The notes under the pieces are model-generated. The model saw only the letters and a program-made list of their open reading frames with translations. It searched no databases and was not told the origin of the DNA. Shown in pieces: positions 1 to 11,900 of a DNA stretch of 64,000 bases. The position numbers and the translations under genes are program-made. The DNA is taken from contig OY725501.1 in the NCBI GenBank assembly GCA_963281255.1, positions 2,209,674-2,273,673 of the forward strand, in the 5' to 3' direction. Position 1 is the first letter of the stretch; every line of letters starts with the position of its first letter. This stretch comes from Aphrocallistes beatrix (lineage: Eukaryota; Porifera; Hexactinellida; Sceptrulophora; Aphrocallistidae).

Positions 1-300
1 TTTAATATAATCTTTATAGTAGTAGTTTATACTAACATATCTCACATATGATACAACTATCATAAAAAATGATGACTCATCATTTTGTTATAACGTCATC
101 ATTACTCATCAAAAATTTAAAAATTGATAAATTTGGTGATTTTTCGGCGATATCGATATAACAGTAGGACAGACGTATTTAGAGATGTAATTTCCCTTAT
201 AATTACTCAATGTGACCATAGGCGCCCAAAGGGCGCCTCTGGCGGACACAAAGTGTCCGCCAGCCGCGCAGCGAAAGCAAGCGAAGCGCGCTTGTGTATA
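1..300 (+). repeat. High-copy repeat with twin GC hairpins, copy 1 (5'-truncated by window)
   Basis: This is the 3' part of a dispersed repeat found at least five times in the window. It contains TGATGACTCATCA-like palindromic text, then at 220-270 two consecutive perfect hairpins (GGCGCCC-AAA-GGGCGCC-type and GGCGGACAC-AAA-GTGTCCGCC), and ends with a self-complementary AAGCGCGCTT followed by a short TA-rich run. No open reading frame is kept between copies. Better copies lie at 2316-2755 and, inverted, at 30640-31055. Family unknown; no terminal inverted repeat was seen. Confidence 0.8.
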
Positions 301-1112
301 TAAAGGTGTAAAAATATATGCATAACCTTTTTTATTGTTTTACACTATAATATAATTGAGAGATTTATATTAGTTAATGCTTTGAAGTATAAAAACAATG
401 ACAGCCTACCATAGTGTCGTACAATGAGTTCTATTGTGAGAGTGAAGCTGTACATAGTATTGTATTGAAAAGGTGTGAAAATTTGTTTTCCATTTTTTTT
501 GCAGAGGTGTGAAAATTTGGCTTAGATCTTAGTACTTAATCGTAGTCATATCATTTGACACCTAAAAGTCAATTTTCATATCTGTATGACTTCCCAATTC
601 TTCAATCAATTCGGACAAACAAACAAAAATCCTAGCATTTTGATATATAAGATATGGTAGGAAGCTATAAGATGTTCAAAAGTTCTGCGGCATAAATTAC
701 CCTTGGTATCCTAAATAGCGAACTGTGGGCACCCAATCTATTTTTATTTTAAACATTCTAAGTGTGAATTGTTATTTAAAGTATTGTCTAAACTCCAAGT
801 ACGGACCTTTTAAATCGAAGATGATGTAATAGCAAGTAAAATTAATATCCTTGTTTACCGCGGATCTCTGACATGACACTCTTATCGCGTTCTAGGGCTA
901 CTATTTATTTATGTAGAATTCTTGGTTGAATTGAACCGCGGAATTATCTAATGCAGGGGTTTTCATCCGCATTAGAGCCGTGACCCACTTACTTAATTGT
1001 CGTTGTATTCACGACCACTCCATGGAATTTGTAATTATAACCCAAAATTTTTAAACCTTACTATTAAAACTCGATTAATGTTTGTTTGTGTACTATATAT
1101 ATACTATATAGA
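301..1112. other. AT-rich intergenic stretch, nothing recognised
   Basis: No open frame of length, RNA gene or clear repeat boundary was seen here. Confidence 0.5.
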
Positions 1113-2182
1113 TATATGTTAGAACAAATTTGCGAAATCAACAATTATGCATAATTGTTCATTTTACAACAATTATGCATAATTGTTCATCTAATGTAAC
1201 AATTATGCATAATTGTTGTGAAATGAACATTTTTACATAATTGTTTTAAATGTAAGCAACAATTATGCATAATTGTCATCCTGACTCGCGCATTCTACCT
1301 GTCAGCTATCTGTAGCTACCTTAATGTTAGTAAAGACCTACAGCGTAGCTCCAAGTGTCATAATAAGTTTGACTGACCGTCGGAAGAGAAATTTTGGAAT
1401 TTCATGTGTTAGACTGAGCCTTACTTGGCTCCATACGGTTATGCTTGCTGTGTTATAGTGAAATTATAGTTATCTATGTGACAGACTGACTGTGTAGTGT
1501 CTAGTGTGTACATATACGTATATACTATACAATGACTGAAGGCTGAGCTCTGGTCCCGAGGTGCCCCGGTTTTCGGGGAGTCGACTGTACTACCAATTAT
1601 TTTTTTGTTCAATAAATTGGTTTTTCTTTGGAACTCAGTAGCACCATTAATAATTATGCATAATTGTTGCTTCCATTTTTAACAATTATGTAAAACTGTT
1701 CATTTCACAACAATTATGCATAATTGTTGCTTACATTATTAACAATTATGTAAAACTGTTCATTTCACAACAATTGTGCATAATTGTTGCTTACATTTTA
1801 AACAATTATGTAAAACTGTTCATTTCACAACAATTATAGATAATTGTTACATTAGATGAACAATTATGCATAATTGTTGTAAAATGAACAATTATGCATA
1901 ATTGTCGACAATTATGCATAATTGTTCATTTCGCAAATTTGTTCTAACATATACATATATACGTATATATATGTTAGGACAAATTTGCGAAATCAACAAT
2001 TATGCATAATTGTCGACAAATATGTAAAATTGTTCATTTCACAACAATTATGCAAAATTGTTCATCTAATACGACAATTATGAATAATTATTGTGAAATG
2101 AACAGTTTGAATAATTGTTGTGAAATGAACAGTTTGATTGTTTAAAATGAAAGCAACAATTATGCAAAATTGTTAATGGTGC
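1113..2182. repeat. Cluster of ACAATTATGCATAATTGT palindromes arranged as a foldback element
   Basis: More than a dozen exact or near copies of the 18-base palindrome ACAATTATGCATAATTGT are spaced by short linkers such as TTCATTTCAC and TGCTTACATT. The block beginning GTTAGAACAAATTTGCG near 1118 returns inverted near 1930-1953, and again in direct orientation near 1974, so the region is two overlapping inverted repeats. The inner 1290-1640 is unique, non-coding sequence. The outer end near 2180 (TTAATGGTGCTG) is the inverse of the text near 1640 (CAGTAGCACCATTAA). This looks like a foldback-type DNA element with arms built of internal palindromes. No protein is encoded. Confidence 0.75.
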
Positions 2183-2315
2183 TGTCACGAAAATTTTGAT
2201 CCAGGGGACCAATTTTTTTCATGGAAAATTGATCCTATGCTGAAAGTTTTGATCCTGCATGGACAAATTTTCCATGGAATATTGGTCCGGAGGACCATTT
2301 TTTTCACAGTTAACC

Positions 2316-2755
2316 CGATTTCTCCAATTGAGGATGTATGTATTGTATCAAAAAATTAGAGACTCATCATCGAATTATGACGTCATTGTCACCTTTTTAT
2401 AATTAGAAATTTCAATTTTTCGACCATAACTCAGCCATTTTAAGTGATAGAAGACTGAAATTTTAATAGAATGTGTATATTAATATACCTCACATATGAT
2501 GTAACTATCATCAAAAAATGATGACTCATCACTCTGTGATGACGTCATCATTACACATTTTTAAAAAAATTTTGAAAATTGACAAATTCGGTGATTTTTC
2601 GTGCGATATCGATTATACTAGTAGGACAGACGTATTTAGAGATGTTATCTCCATAATTAATCAATGTGACCCCAGGCGCCCAAAGGGCGCCTCCGGCGGA
2701 CACAAAGTGTCCGCCAGCCGCAGCGCAAGCAAGCGAAGCGCGCTTGTACATTTAA
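2316..2755 (+). repeat. High-copy repeat with twin GC hairpins, copy 2
   Basis: Same family as 1-300. It runs from TTGAGGATGTATGTATTG-like text through GACTCATCATCGAATTATGACG to the hairpins GGCGCCCAAAGGGCGCC (about 2675-2691) and GGCGGACACAAAGTGTCCGCC (about 2694-2714) and the terminal AAGCGCGCTT. The short frames crossing it are not conserved in the other copies, so they are not genes. Confidence 0.8.
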
Positions 2756-2913
2756 TACTTAATGGTATTTATTCTTTGTATGTTGGGTGTTCCTTTTCAA
2801 AAAGTCTCTTAATTAATCTGGAACTGCTTCATGAACTCTACACATAAAACTTGAAGACATATCACACATTGTAGTTTTCAATACCTTCCGTTACACAGGT
2901 GTAATATTTAGAA

Positions 2914-3347
2914 CAGTGGTTCTCAACGGGGGCGATACCGCGCCCCGGTGGGCGTTCAGATAATTTAGGGGGGCGCTAGTTGAAAAGGGGGCGGTGAGGG
3001 GGCGCTAGAAAAATATTTCTTTCATAATAAATTATTTGTATAACTTTGGATTGAAGAATAATTTGATCGAGAGGATAACATAGAGGAGAGTATTATCATA
3101 AATTGCTGAACCGAATGTGGCAAAACTTGTAGGCGAGCAACAATGTCAGGGATTCCATTAATCAGGAACCTCATTAATAATAAAATTTTGGATATTTCTA
3201 CTATGCATTTATAATTTGATACATAACAAATTAATACATGTGTGATCTAAATTTGTAGCCTGTTTATTCAATAATACGAGAAGGGGGGCACTGGAAAATT
3301 TTTAAATACATAAGGGGGCGATAAGTGAAAAAGGTTGAGAAACACTG
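2914..3347. mobile_element. Non-autonomous hAT-type element (434 bp) inside the RAG1-N-like transposon
   Basis: The ends are CAGTGGTTCTCAACGGGGG and, inverted, CAGTGTTTCTCAACC, flanked by an exact 8-base target duplication ATTTAGAA (2906-2913 and 3348-3355). Removing the insert restores the terminal repeat of the host transposon, which matches its right-hand copy across the joint. The element encodes nothing. Confidence 0.9.
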
Positions 3348-4034
3348 ATTTAGAAGATAAAATGGGAAAAATTCCCAACGTAGATGAGCATCTATGCTCG
3401 CTATTTTGGACAATATAGAATAAGAATTCGTAATTCTTTAACCTCTGTGACGTCAAAAAAATTTTCCGCAAAAATAGCCCGTCTGTCCGGAGAAAATATT
3501 TTTTTTTTAAAATTCCTAAAAAATATTTTAGCTATACTTGTCAATTATTTCCATTCACAGATTTATAATACACTATTTTTGGAGCAAATATCTTCTTTGT
3601 TTGATTATATTTTGCATTAATTTAAACTAAAAATACACATTTATTGGATAATGGCAAATTTATTCTCTGTCAGTCAGAGTATAATTTCTGCAAGTTATTG
3701 CAATTGTATTCACTTTGACAATTCTCTATACCTATGTTCTAAAACTGATTTTATTGAAATAATGAGTTTAAGTAATTAACCGTTGGGTAACGCTATGTTA
3801 TAGTATACTCGTGCTTAGCCAATTGTTGGCTGATACTACTTTCTGTATTCTAATACTAATCATAAAATTATATTCTGATAACATAAAAATACAAATATGA
3901 GTATGAATTTAAGACTTCTTCATTGCATGCTATTTGGCTGTCTTGTTAATCTATTGTTATTATGTAGGAACCATATCCATACCATTTCGATATAAGTGTC
4001 ACTAAATTTAATTCTTCATTCATTTTTCAGTAAC

Positions 4035-4826
4035 ATGTCTTCTTCATTATTAATACCAGATAATCTCTTGAATATTTGGGATGATTACCATGTGGATTCA
4101 CTGTACAAAGTATGCCGTTTTTGTTATATCCGCCTATCGCCAAAAGATTTGCCTAATAAAAATTTGCGACAGCCTCCTACTAATCTAGTGATTGACAGAG
4201 CTTATAAGTTTTACAACATAGATCTTCGCGCTGAAATAATTGATCTCTTTAAGCCAAAGGTATTTTGTTGTAGTTGTAGATCTCGGTTTAACATACACAA
4301 ATGGCATTCCGATAGATCTAATATTGAATCCAACCTAAATGTCGAAATTCCATGTAACATTACTCGTAAGGCTATTCTTTGTGTCCCTACAGATCGATGC
4401 CATATATGCAAAATATACTCGTCCTCCATGAATAATCATCTCTCAAAACTCAAGACACAAGGTCCTAATCCTGGTAGGCCTTTAAAACAATCTCCTGTCA
4501 GACTAATGTGCAGCAAGTGTGGAATGTCTACTGATGTCCATGATATCGAATTTTGCAAACGAGTTATGAAACGCCCACAATCTTCTCGGCAGGCTGGAAA
4601 ACTCTTCGCAGAAAGGGTAGAGTCTCGTGGATACACTGAAAATCTCACTACTAACTTCCTGGTAAGTAGTCTTGAAAGTTCAGTTAGCGACAATAGCCTT
4701 ATTACACCATTTAATGCCCTATCATTACATCATCCATTCGATTCGAATGATCAATTAGCTGTGGCTACAATTCCGTATATGCGGAGAGATGCTACATTCC
4801 AGAATACAAAATCTTTGGGATCTTAG
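4035..4826 (+). CDS. RAG1 N-terminal-region-like zinc-binding protein (transposon-borne)
   Basis: The 263-codon frame starts at the ATG at 4035, just after a good splice acceptor (CATTTTTCAG, ending 4030), so a 5' leader exon is possible; an upstream GTG is not a plausible start. Seen: CxxC at C27/C30 (KVCRFC), then a stretch YNIDLRAEIIDLFKPKVFC leading into a second pair (C78/C79 and C81), His-rich HKWH, a third pair C122/C125 (RCHICK), a fourth C159/C162 and C174. The order, spacing and the motif 'hydrophobic-IDL-A-DI...FCxxC ... PCNIT ... CxIC' parallel the non-core zinc-binding part of vertebrate RAG1 that precedes its RING finger. There is no RING and no catalytic core. A GTAAGT donor (4662) and an AG (4802) define a possible 141 bp in-frame intron. 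Just past the stop, coding-like text continues in other frames (about 4801-4927, then an acidic tail to 5047), so the C-terminus looks frameshifted. A role in DNA or protein binding for transposition is inference. Confidence 0.6.
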   Translation: MSSSLLIPDNLLNIWDDYHVDSLYKVCRFCYIRLSPKDLPNKNLRQPPTNLVIDRAYKFYNIDLRAEIIDLFKPKVFCCSCRSRFNIHKWHSDRSNIESNLNVEIPCNITRKAILCVPTDRCHICKIYSSSMNNHLSKLKTQGPNPGRPLKQSPVRLMCSKCGMSTDVHDIEFCKRVMKRPQSSRQAGKLFAERVESRGYTENLTTNFLVSSLESSVSDNSLITPFNALSLHHPFDSNDQLAVATIPYMRRDATFQNTKSLGS

Positions 4827-5767
4827 ATTTAAGACCAAGTTAGAGCACGAGCTATACCCACAGAGATTGGTTGATTGTATGGTGACCTATAATTATAATT
4901 TACGGTGGGATAATGCAGAGGCTTTCTAAAGAACAGGGGAATATATTAACTGATACTTGCAGCGACTGTCATGATGAGGAAAGTGATATAGAGAGGGTAG
5001 AACTTCATAATTGGGACACAGATGAAGAATCTTCTGATATTGATTAACAAACTTCTTAATTATATAAGTAATAGTATAGATAGGTAAAGTTATTGAAAAG
5101 ACTTGGAAATTTAACTGAAATAAGGAAATTTTAGGTTTGGTTATCTACTATATCATTAAATAGAATGCTATTTGTCTGTTTCTCTGTGTTGCTTGTCTGA
5201 TTTGGAGATTGAATGATTAACTACTGTAAATATACAAGATTAATAAAAACTTTCTAGCAATTAATTCTTTAGCTAGTATAATTACCATAGTAAAGAATTT
5301 AACATTACATTTCTCATTTGAAGGACCTATTATGAAATACACTAATTTAATAAAGTATACTAAAAATAGTTAAATTAATTTTTTGTAGAGCGAACGAACC
5401 AAAAGCTCATATTTTTGTAAATATTACGGGAAATAAATTCGGCAATATCCAATAAATAGGCATTTTAGTTTAAAATTTTTGCCAATATATAATCAAACAA
5501 AGAAGATATTTGCACCAAAAATAGTGTGTTATAAATCTGTGAATGGAAATATTTGAAAAATATTTCCATTCACAGATTTATAAAATACACCAAGTACAGC
5601 TAAAATATTTTTTAGGAATTTTTTTTTAAAAATTTTTTCCGGACAGACAGACTATTTTTGCGGAAAAAAAAATTCTTATTCCATATTGTCCAAAATAGCT
5701 AGCATAAATGCTCATCTGCGTTGGGAATTTTTCCCATTTTATCTTCCAAATATTACACCCGTGGTTA

Positions 5768-8740
5768 CTAAACTGGTAAATCCAAATTTGAGATAATCAT
5801 CTGAATAAGCACGCTTAGGAGCGCGATTCATAGCCATTTAACCGAAAAGAGCAAGAGATATTGGAAATAAACAAATAAACTTATTTATATTAAAGCTTGC
5901 ATGCATTGTTATACTTTTCAGGTTTCGTTAATTAACAAGTTACAAGATCACACGTTGATATGTCAAAAGTATTTCAATCAACAATACGTAGTACTGAATC
6001 ATATAACCACAATACAGCTTGCAAATACAAAGTAATTAGAAGTCCATAAGTGACTATAACCACAACCAAATCTAATAAGAACACCAAATGCTAACTCTAA
6101 GTAGTTACTGTATGGATGTTTGGATAATAAAGAAAATTTTCCAGCGACCCACTGGTTGAAAACCCCTGATCGAATAGAATTAAACTGGACAATCTCGTAA
6201 GATTCTTGTTCTACTAATTATGCAATTAATTAGCGTAAATGAAAGTGAAGCATGGAGAGAGAGATGCTTTGACCCTCGAGTGTAATATTTTGGGTGGGAT
6301 CTGTTGCGAAAGTTGCTGCTCCAATTGCTAAATGCTTATTATCTAACAAGATTAAAAATCTAAATGCTGTCATTACATCGAAAGGAGAAGTTATGAATAG
6401 AATAACTATTTGATGTTTGCTTTCTTAAATGTAGTGTTGTATATTGCTTATAATTATGTTGAACTTTAGTCCTTACGAAGGTTTTATAATATAATCTACG
6501 TACAAGTACAACAAAAAGTCAGTTGGGAGTGTTTCTATGCATCCATAGTCCACATTTTAATTATTGTGCCCGAGCCTTCTATTACGTAGGTTAGGATCTG
6601 AGTTTTCTGTCATTTATAAATCTTAACTATAAATCAAATTGAATTTAACAGCTGTATAACAGTGATAATTATTGGAATGGTGATGTGGAATTCCAGTCAA
6701 TCCACCATTAGATACTTATCCATTTATCAATCTTAAATAATCTCCCATTGTTATTGTGTTAATACGCCCAGAGGGCAACTCATACGGCATAAAGTATCTG
6801 CCAGCCGTCCTGCGCAAACAAGCGGAGCGCGCTTGTTATTATAAAATTGTGTTTAGAATAATTAGAATGGCCTCTTGTATTGCCAATACTAATTAGGTTT
6901 TCTATACACTCTTGGTCACTTTTATAAGAACACCAAATGTTTACTTCACTTAGAAAATTACTTTGGTGTCGGACATCCGAGGGAGATTGTGCTATTTTTT
7001 GATATAACATTGTGTAGATTCAGCCGAATATTCCTAAATCCTATATTAGTCATAAGATTGGGAGAATGATATTAACAGAATGTTTCAACATTTCTAGAGG
7101 AGGGAAATTACAGGAAAATATGCTGGAAAAATATACGTGCGAGTATCCATAATAATTATTTGTATATTAAATATTCATGATTTTTGGAATAAATATTCAA
7201 TATCAAAAAATCGAAATTGGATTTCAATATTTGATGTTTAATTTTAATATCGGCCAAACTAATATCCAGGATTCGAGCTTTACTACTAATTATAATTTCA
7301 AAGAGTGAGAATTCCTTTTACATTTTTAGATGGATTTTTATTTTCTCGGGTCTAGATGGTCGAAAGGAAATGATGATATTGTCTGTTATATATTTCAATT
7401 CTTGGAATGATAATTCGTGACTTTGAAGAATCATTTGAGCATTTAATGAACTAATGAATACGATATCAAATTCATTATCTCAGGATTTCACGATGCTTCG
7501 TTTATTTCTCACTTTTGTTAACAATGTTGGGATATCAATTTTAATTCTATCAATGGCATTGCTACAATTTATTAAGTAATAATTATCATTCCAAATTTAT
7601 TTCATTGAGGCTGAAATATAATTTCCCAATTAAAATAATCTAACTTATTAATAGATCAGTTAACTATTGATGCATTCCAATGAAACTAGGCTGCTCTTAT
7701 TCAGAAACAGAAGTCTGGTTATATTACACCCAGCATGCAGCTTACTTCAATGGTATTCTGACAGTAATACAATATATGTATGCCATTCAACACTGCTAAA
7801 GTTTAATCATTATAGAATATTAATTTCTTACACATATCCATTCATTATCTACCAAAATGTGATAACTGATATGCTCAGTACAATGTGAATTAAACAGCCT
7901 GAAACGAATTTCATTTGTCAAGCCCATTCTGTGTGCAGTGATAGCACAGTAGCTGCATATAAATTGGTAAGATTTGTAGGTATTACTATAATCACTCTAG
8001 TTCTGGTTTGGTACTATTCAATTTACTATTGTGAGAGCATACAATTATATTCGTGCCTAATCGCTCTCTCTTGGTGCCGCTACTATCCATTCTATATTCC
8101 ATCGATTTGTAAACGAGGACTGTCTTATAGGGGCGCCTTTCAACAGATTTCTGACACTATACATATCTATTCTCAGAATTATTTCACCTCCTTCTGTTCT
8201 AACAATGGCTCAGAGGATTACTTCACCATCTCACATAGGTTAGTGAATTATATTTGTCGTTTTGCTTGTAATTACCTCCTTTAGATTCAAATATTTAGTT
8301 TATAATATGGTTTTATAATTTATTAGATACATTTATAATGGATTGATCTATAGAAATTGTGTTCATATACTGTTGAGTCAAGTTATAACTATTTACATCA
8401 GGTCAATCTAAACTAAATCAACGCATAATCCATTCACTGAAACTTGTGGCTGACTTCACTGATACGTACTAATTTCGTAAACGGTTCGAGTATTTTTCTG
8501 AATACCCCGGGGTTTTGGAATTATTTTAACACTGAAACAATCACATTCCAATTATTCATATTGGCAGTACTCGTTTGCATGGATTTCAATTTCTTGTAAA
8601 TGGCACGAAGAATTTATTTTAAAAAATCGCATTCATTGCCAAATTTTTTACAAACCAACCATACAAAAAGGTGTATATTCCATAAGTGTACATATTTATA
8701 TAATCCAATTCGTAACATCGTAAGGAAATTGTGTATTTTA
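5768..8740. other. Gene-free AT-rich stretch with one repeat fragment
   Basis: At 6765-6835 there is the hairpin end of the high-copy repeat (ending AGCGGAGCGCGCTTG). Short open frames at 7667-7888 and 7931-8284 have no recognisable domain, unremarkable composition and, for the second, only a GTG start; they are not called genes. Confidence 0.5.
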
Positions 8741-8746
8741 AAGAAT

Positions 8747-8950
8747 GCCAGCCAACTCATACAAGTCAAATCGTACCAAGTCACCATAAAATCCTGCTTT
8801 TCGTTGTGTTCTCACAGATATCTCATCCAAAATTCTATAGAAATCGTACATTTCATTTTGGTAGTGGTACGAGTTGACCTTTTGGTAGTTGGGACCTGGT
8901 ACGAGTTGACTTAGCGCTTTTGGACGAGTTGGTAGTTGGTACGAGTTGAC
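8747..8950. mobile_element. GTACGAGTTGAC-type MITE with amplified right end
   Basis: The body matches the 119 bp element at 31233-31351 (shared core ATATCTCATCCAAAATT). Here the right terminal motif GGTACGAGTTGACT recurs in several degenerate copies (about 8862-8950), as if the end had been tandemly multiplied. It is non-coding. Confidence 0.65.
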
Positions 8951-11900
8951 TAGTTCCCTTTTAAATCATCCTTTTGTCTTAAAATCCCACTCTTGATGAT
9001 GAAAACAAACGAAGCTATACATTCAGTTTCAAAATAATCAACTAACTAATAGTAGACACTTTCTGCCATATTCCTTCATTGAATTTGTATTGGATATTAA
9101 AATAATACAATTCTAATTATTTGACCTTGTGACTATTTACTTTATTGAGTTTGGCAGTGTCAGACTTTGATTTTTTCCTTTTATCTCTCTTTTATGATGA
9201 CTGTCTATTCTTGAAAATAGTACTGTCATTAAAACACAGTTAGTCTACAAAATTCTTTCAGATTCATAAGTGTTGGACACTTTTCTGACTTCTCTGGACA
9301 TTCTTTCTGAATTGTGTAGTATCATGTTCTCTCATGTTCTCTAGATTAATCACATGCTCGAATTCATGCGAATCTAGTTTAATTTAATACAGGAAGAGAT
9401 GGCTAGTTAGCTACTAATATTTAGGCAGAGTAACTATTTTACTTGTTTATTATCCTTCGCACTATTTTTATCTCCCATCCGGAGATGTTATTTTAATATT
9501 ATGACCCTTTTTCAATAAATGATTCCTAATAGGCCCTCACAAACTAGCTTATATATTGTCTAGGGGATCCCATTTTGCTCCAGAGTATTTATTCAGTCCG
9601 CCCTCCCGGACCAAATATTTCAATTATTTTTGGTCGGATTACATTGTTAACTATTTGATCCGGACTATTTTATCCGGGTGGGCTGAATATTAGTACCTAT
9701 TACTCCTAACCAAAAACATCTGATATATTTGTCTTTACGAACTGCTCACTGCTCTAGACCGTCTAAATTCATTCTTTCTTGAGCAGGAATTCTTAAGATT
9801 TATATATCAATCGGAATATCGTAGCTAGTAACACCCGAAAATGTGGGTAAACCATAAAACACACGAGTAAAGAATTGCTGATTATATTAACCATATAGAA
9901 AGAAGCATTCGAAATACAATCGTTAACGGAAAATTCGTCTCATGGATTATTCGTCGCATAGAAAATTCGTCACCGAAAAATTCTTCGCAGAAAGATTCGT
10001 CGCGGAAACCTAAATTGTATGTACAATGTGTAAGAAGTGAGTGCTTTTAGGTGTGAAAATATAATGAGGGGGCCCGAAGGCCGATTGCATTTGAAAGGAG
10101 GAATGGAGCTCGAAACCAGGTGTCAAGGGTGCTTTTGAGGTGGAGAATTAAAGTAGTCACGTGATATCATGGCATTTTAGGCGCATGATAATGGAATCAT
10201 GGGATTTTGCACTACAGCCATAGCTTATGTACAAGCTTGTGCTGTCTAGATGTCTTGATTTTTATCCGCTATGACTCGAAATCATTCGAAAATGGAAATA
10301 CAGTGGATGCAGGTTATATTCTTATTTATGCATTAGATACGAGATTGCGACGAATTTTCCGCCATTCAAAATACAATATTCCACAACTTGTTGATCGCTC
10401 TGCATGTGTATCTGCCTCTTTGAACCTCACGCAAAATGGCAGCGAAAACAACTACAAAGAATCAAGACCCAAAGCCTAACTAGTAAAAATGATCAGGCTA
10501 TAGACTACTAACCTGATCGGCGACCGTTCCTCCTGCTCTATCAAAGCATTAATAATCCTCTCGTTTGTACATCAATGTATACATTCAAGATCATGGTTAA
10601 GGTAAACTGATGATACTATCAAACTGAAAACCATTCATTTTAGACCTAGACGCACTAAAATTTTGTCGAGGTCTATATATCAAAAGCAAACAAAATCAGT
10701 TGTCCACAGCTTATTCAATCCCTGTATTGATCTTGAAACGAGAAAAAGTCTATGACTACACGCTCCGGATTAGATGGATGAAATTTGCAGTAAACCATTC
10801 TAGGGAGCAGCAGACAACTCCTAGTACCCTCTTTGACGAGGCGATTATTCGAGGGTCGCAACTATTCGAGTGTATAGGTTATTTCTATTAAACGCTACAT
10901 TGTTACATTTGTTAAAACAAAAGAATTTTAAAATATTTGTTAATAAATCCCTACAAGTGTGTAATTAGTTCTTGTCAAAACCTTATCAAAACAGTACCAG
11001 TTATATAAATTCCCTTAATTATAAAAATATCTTTGAAGAGACTCCACTTATAATATGGCTACTATCCTGGCAAGGTCCCTGATCATACTTTGAGCAAGCC
11101 ATTCATAAAGCATATTCTAATACATTTAAATTCATTAGTACGTAGATATGCTTCATTGAATTAATATCACTTGCGTTGAATTAAATTATTAGCATCATTG
11201 TGATTACAATCATTTCATTACTTGCCGTTATTTCCATTGTAAGGGACAGGTGCTTTATATTATGCATACGTATATTCTTTTATCTACACATTTTAAGTCT
11301 GCCGCAATGCTATTTTCTCGATATATAATCCAATAAACGTAGAGTGTATGTCACATTTGGCATAGTTCTAATATGAGCATCCAGGCGTTAGTTCGATCTT
11401 CGAATTTAACTATGTAGGTATTAATTCATTTTAACTGTGGGAATTAAAGCAAGAATGGATCCAGAAAATTTCGGAATAATGTTTATCTGGGATATTCAAT
11501 ATCAAATGAGAACATTGTAGATTGTAATTATCATTTCTTGATAGGTATTCAAGTTACTACTTACGTATGCAAAAGATGAAATTAGTTCCTTTAATTCTTG
11601 TATATATCAATGTACTTATACAATCTATACAAATTTAGGCTAAATTGAAAAAAAGTGCAGATTTTTTAGCATTTCAAATCAGATATGGTTTCAATATTAA
11701 TACTATTAATTGGATCAAAAAATGCTCTGACACGAACTGTTTCCTTTTTTCTTCCTATCGGTTTGGGAATAATTTATTAAATAATGTCGGTTTGTATTGA
11801 TAGATGGTGAATATTTAATGATACTTCGATTTTGTATAGAACCAATTATAACATACTACTATTTGTCGAGATCCGAATTACTATTCTATGATGAGATCTG

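Larger units (their letters stand above)
2894..5763 (+). mobile_element. DNA transposon with ~335 bp terminal inverted repeats carrying a RAG1-N-like gene
   Basis: Seen: the left end CACAGGTGTAATATTT (2894) and the inverse of the right end, CACGGGTGTAATATTT (ending 5763), open long inverted repeats. These continue through GATAAAATGGGAAAAATTCC, GATGAGCAT and TATTTTGGACAATAT to about 3666 on the left and about 5430 on the right. The flanks carry the direct repeat GTTA (2890-2893 and 5764-5767). It reads as five bases, GTTAC, if the first base of the left end is counted as target. The left repeat is interrupted by a 434 bp hAT-type insertion (2914-3347). Net length is about 2.4 kb. The only substantial open frame is the zinc-binding protein at 4035-4826. 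No DDE transposase was found, so the copy is non-autonomous or decayed. Elements of this general kind (N-RAG-TP in Aplysia) are known to me; relation to them is inference. Confidence 0.8.

Noticed and set aside
1113..2182. CRISPR-like array
   Set aside because: Palindromic units repeat at irregular spacing, the spacers themselves recur, and the DNA is animal.
2518..2847. 109-codon frame
   Set aside because: It runs through a high-copy repeat whose other copies do not keep the frame.
3996..4034. Upstream GTG start for the RAG1-N-like protein
   Set aside because: Nuclear genes rarely use GTG; a splice acceptor and ATG at 4035 fit better.
7931..8284. 117-codon frame with hydrophobic start
   Set aside because: Starts with GTG, no domain, and composition is as expected from AT-rich non-coding DNA.
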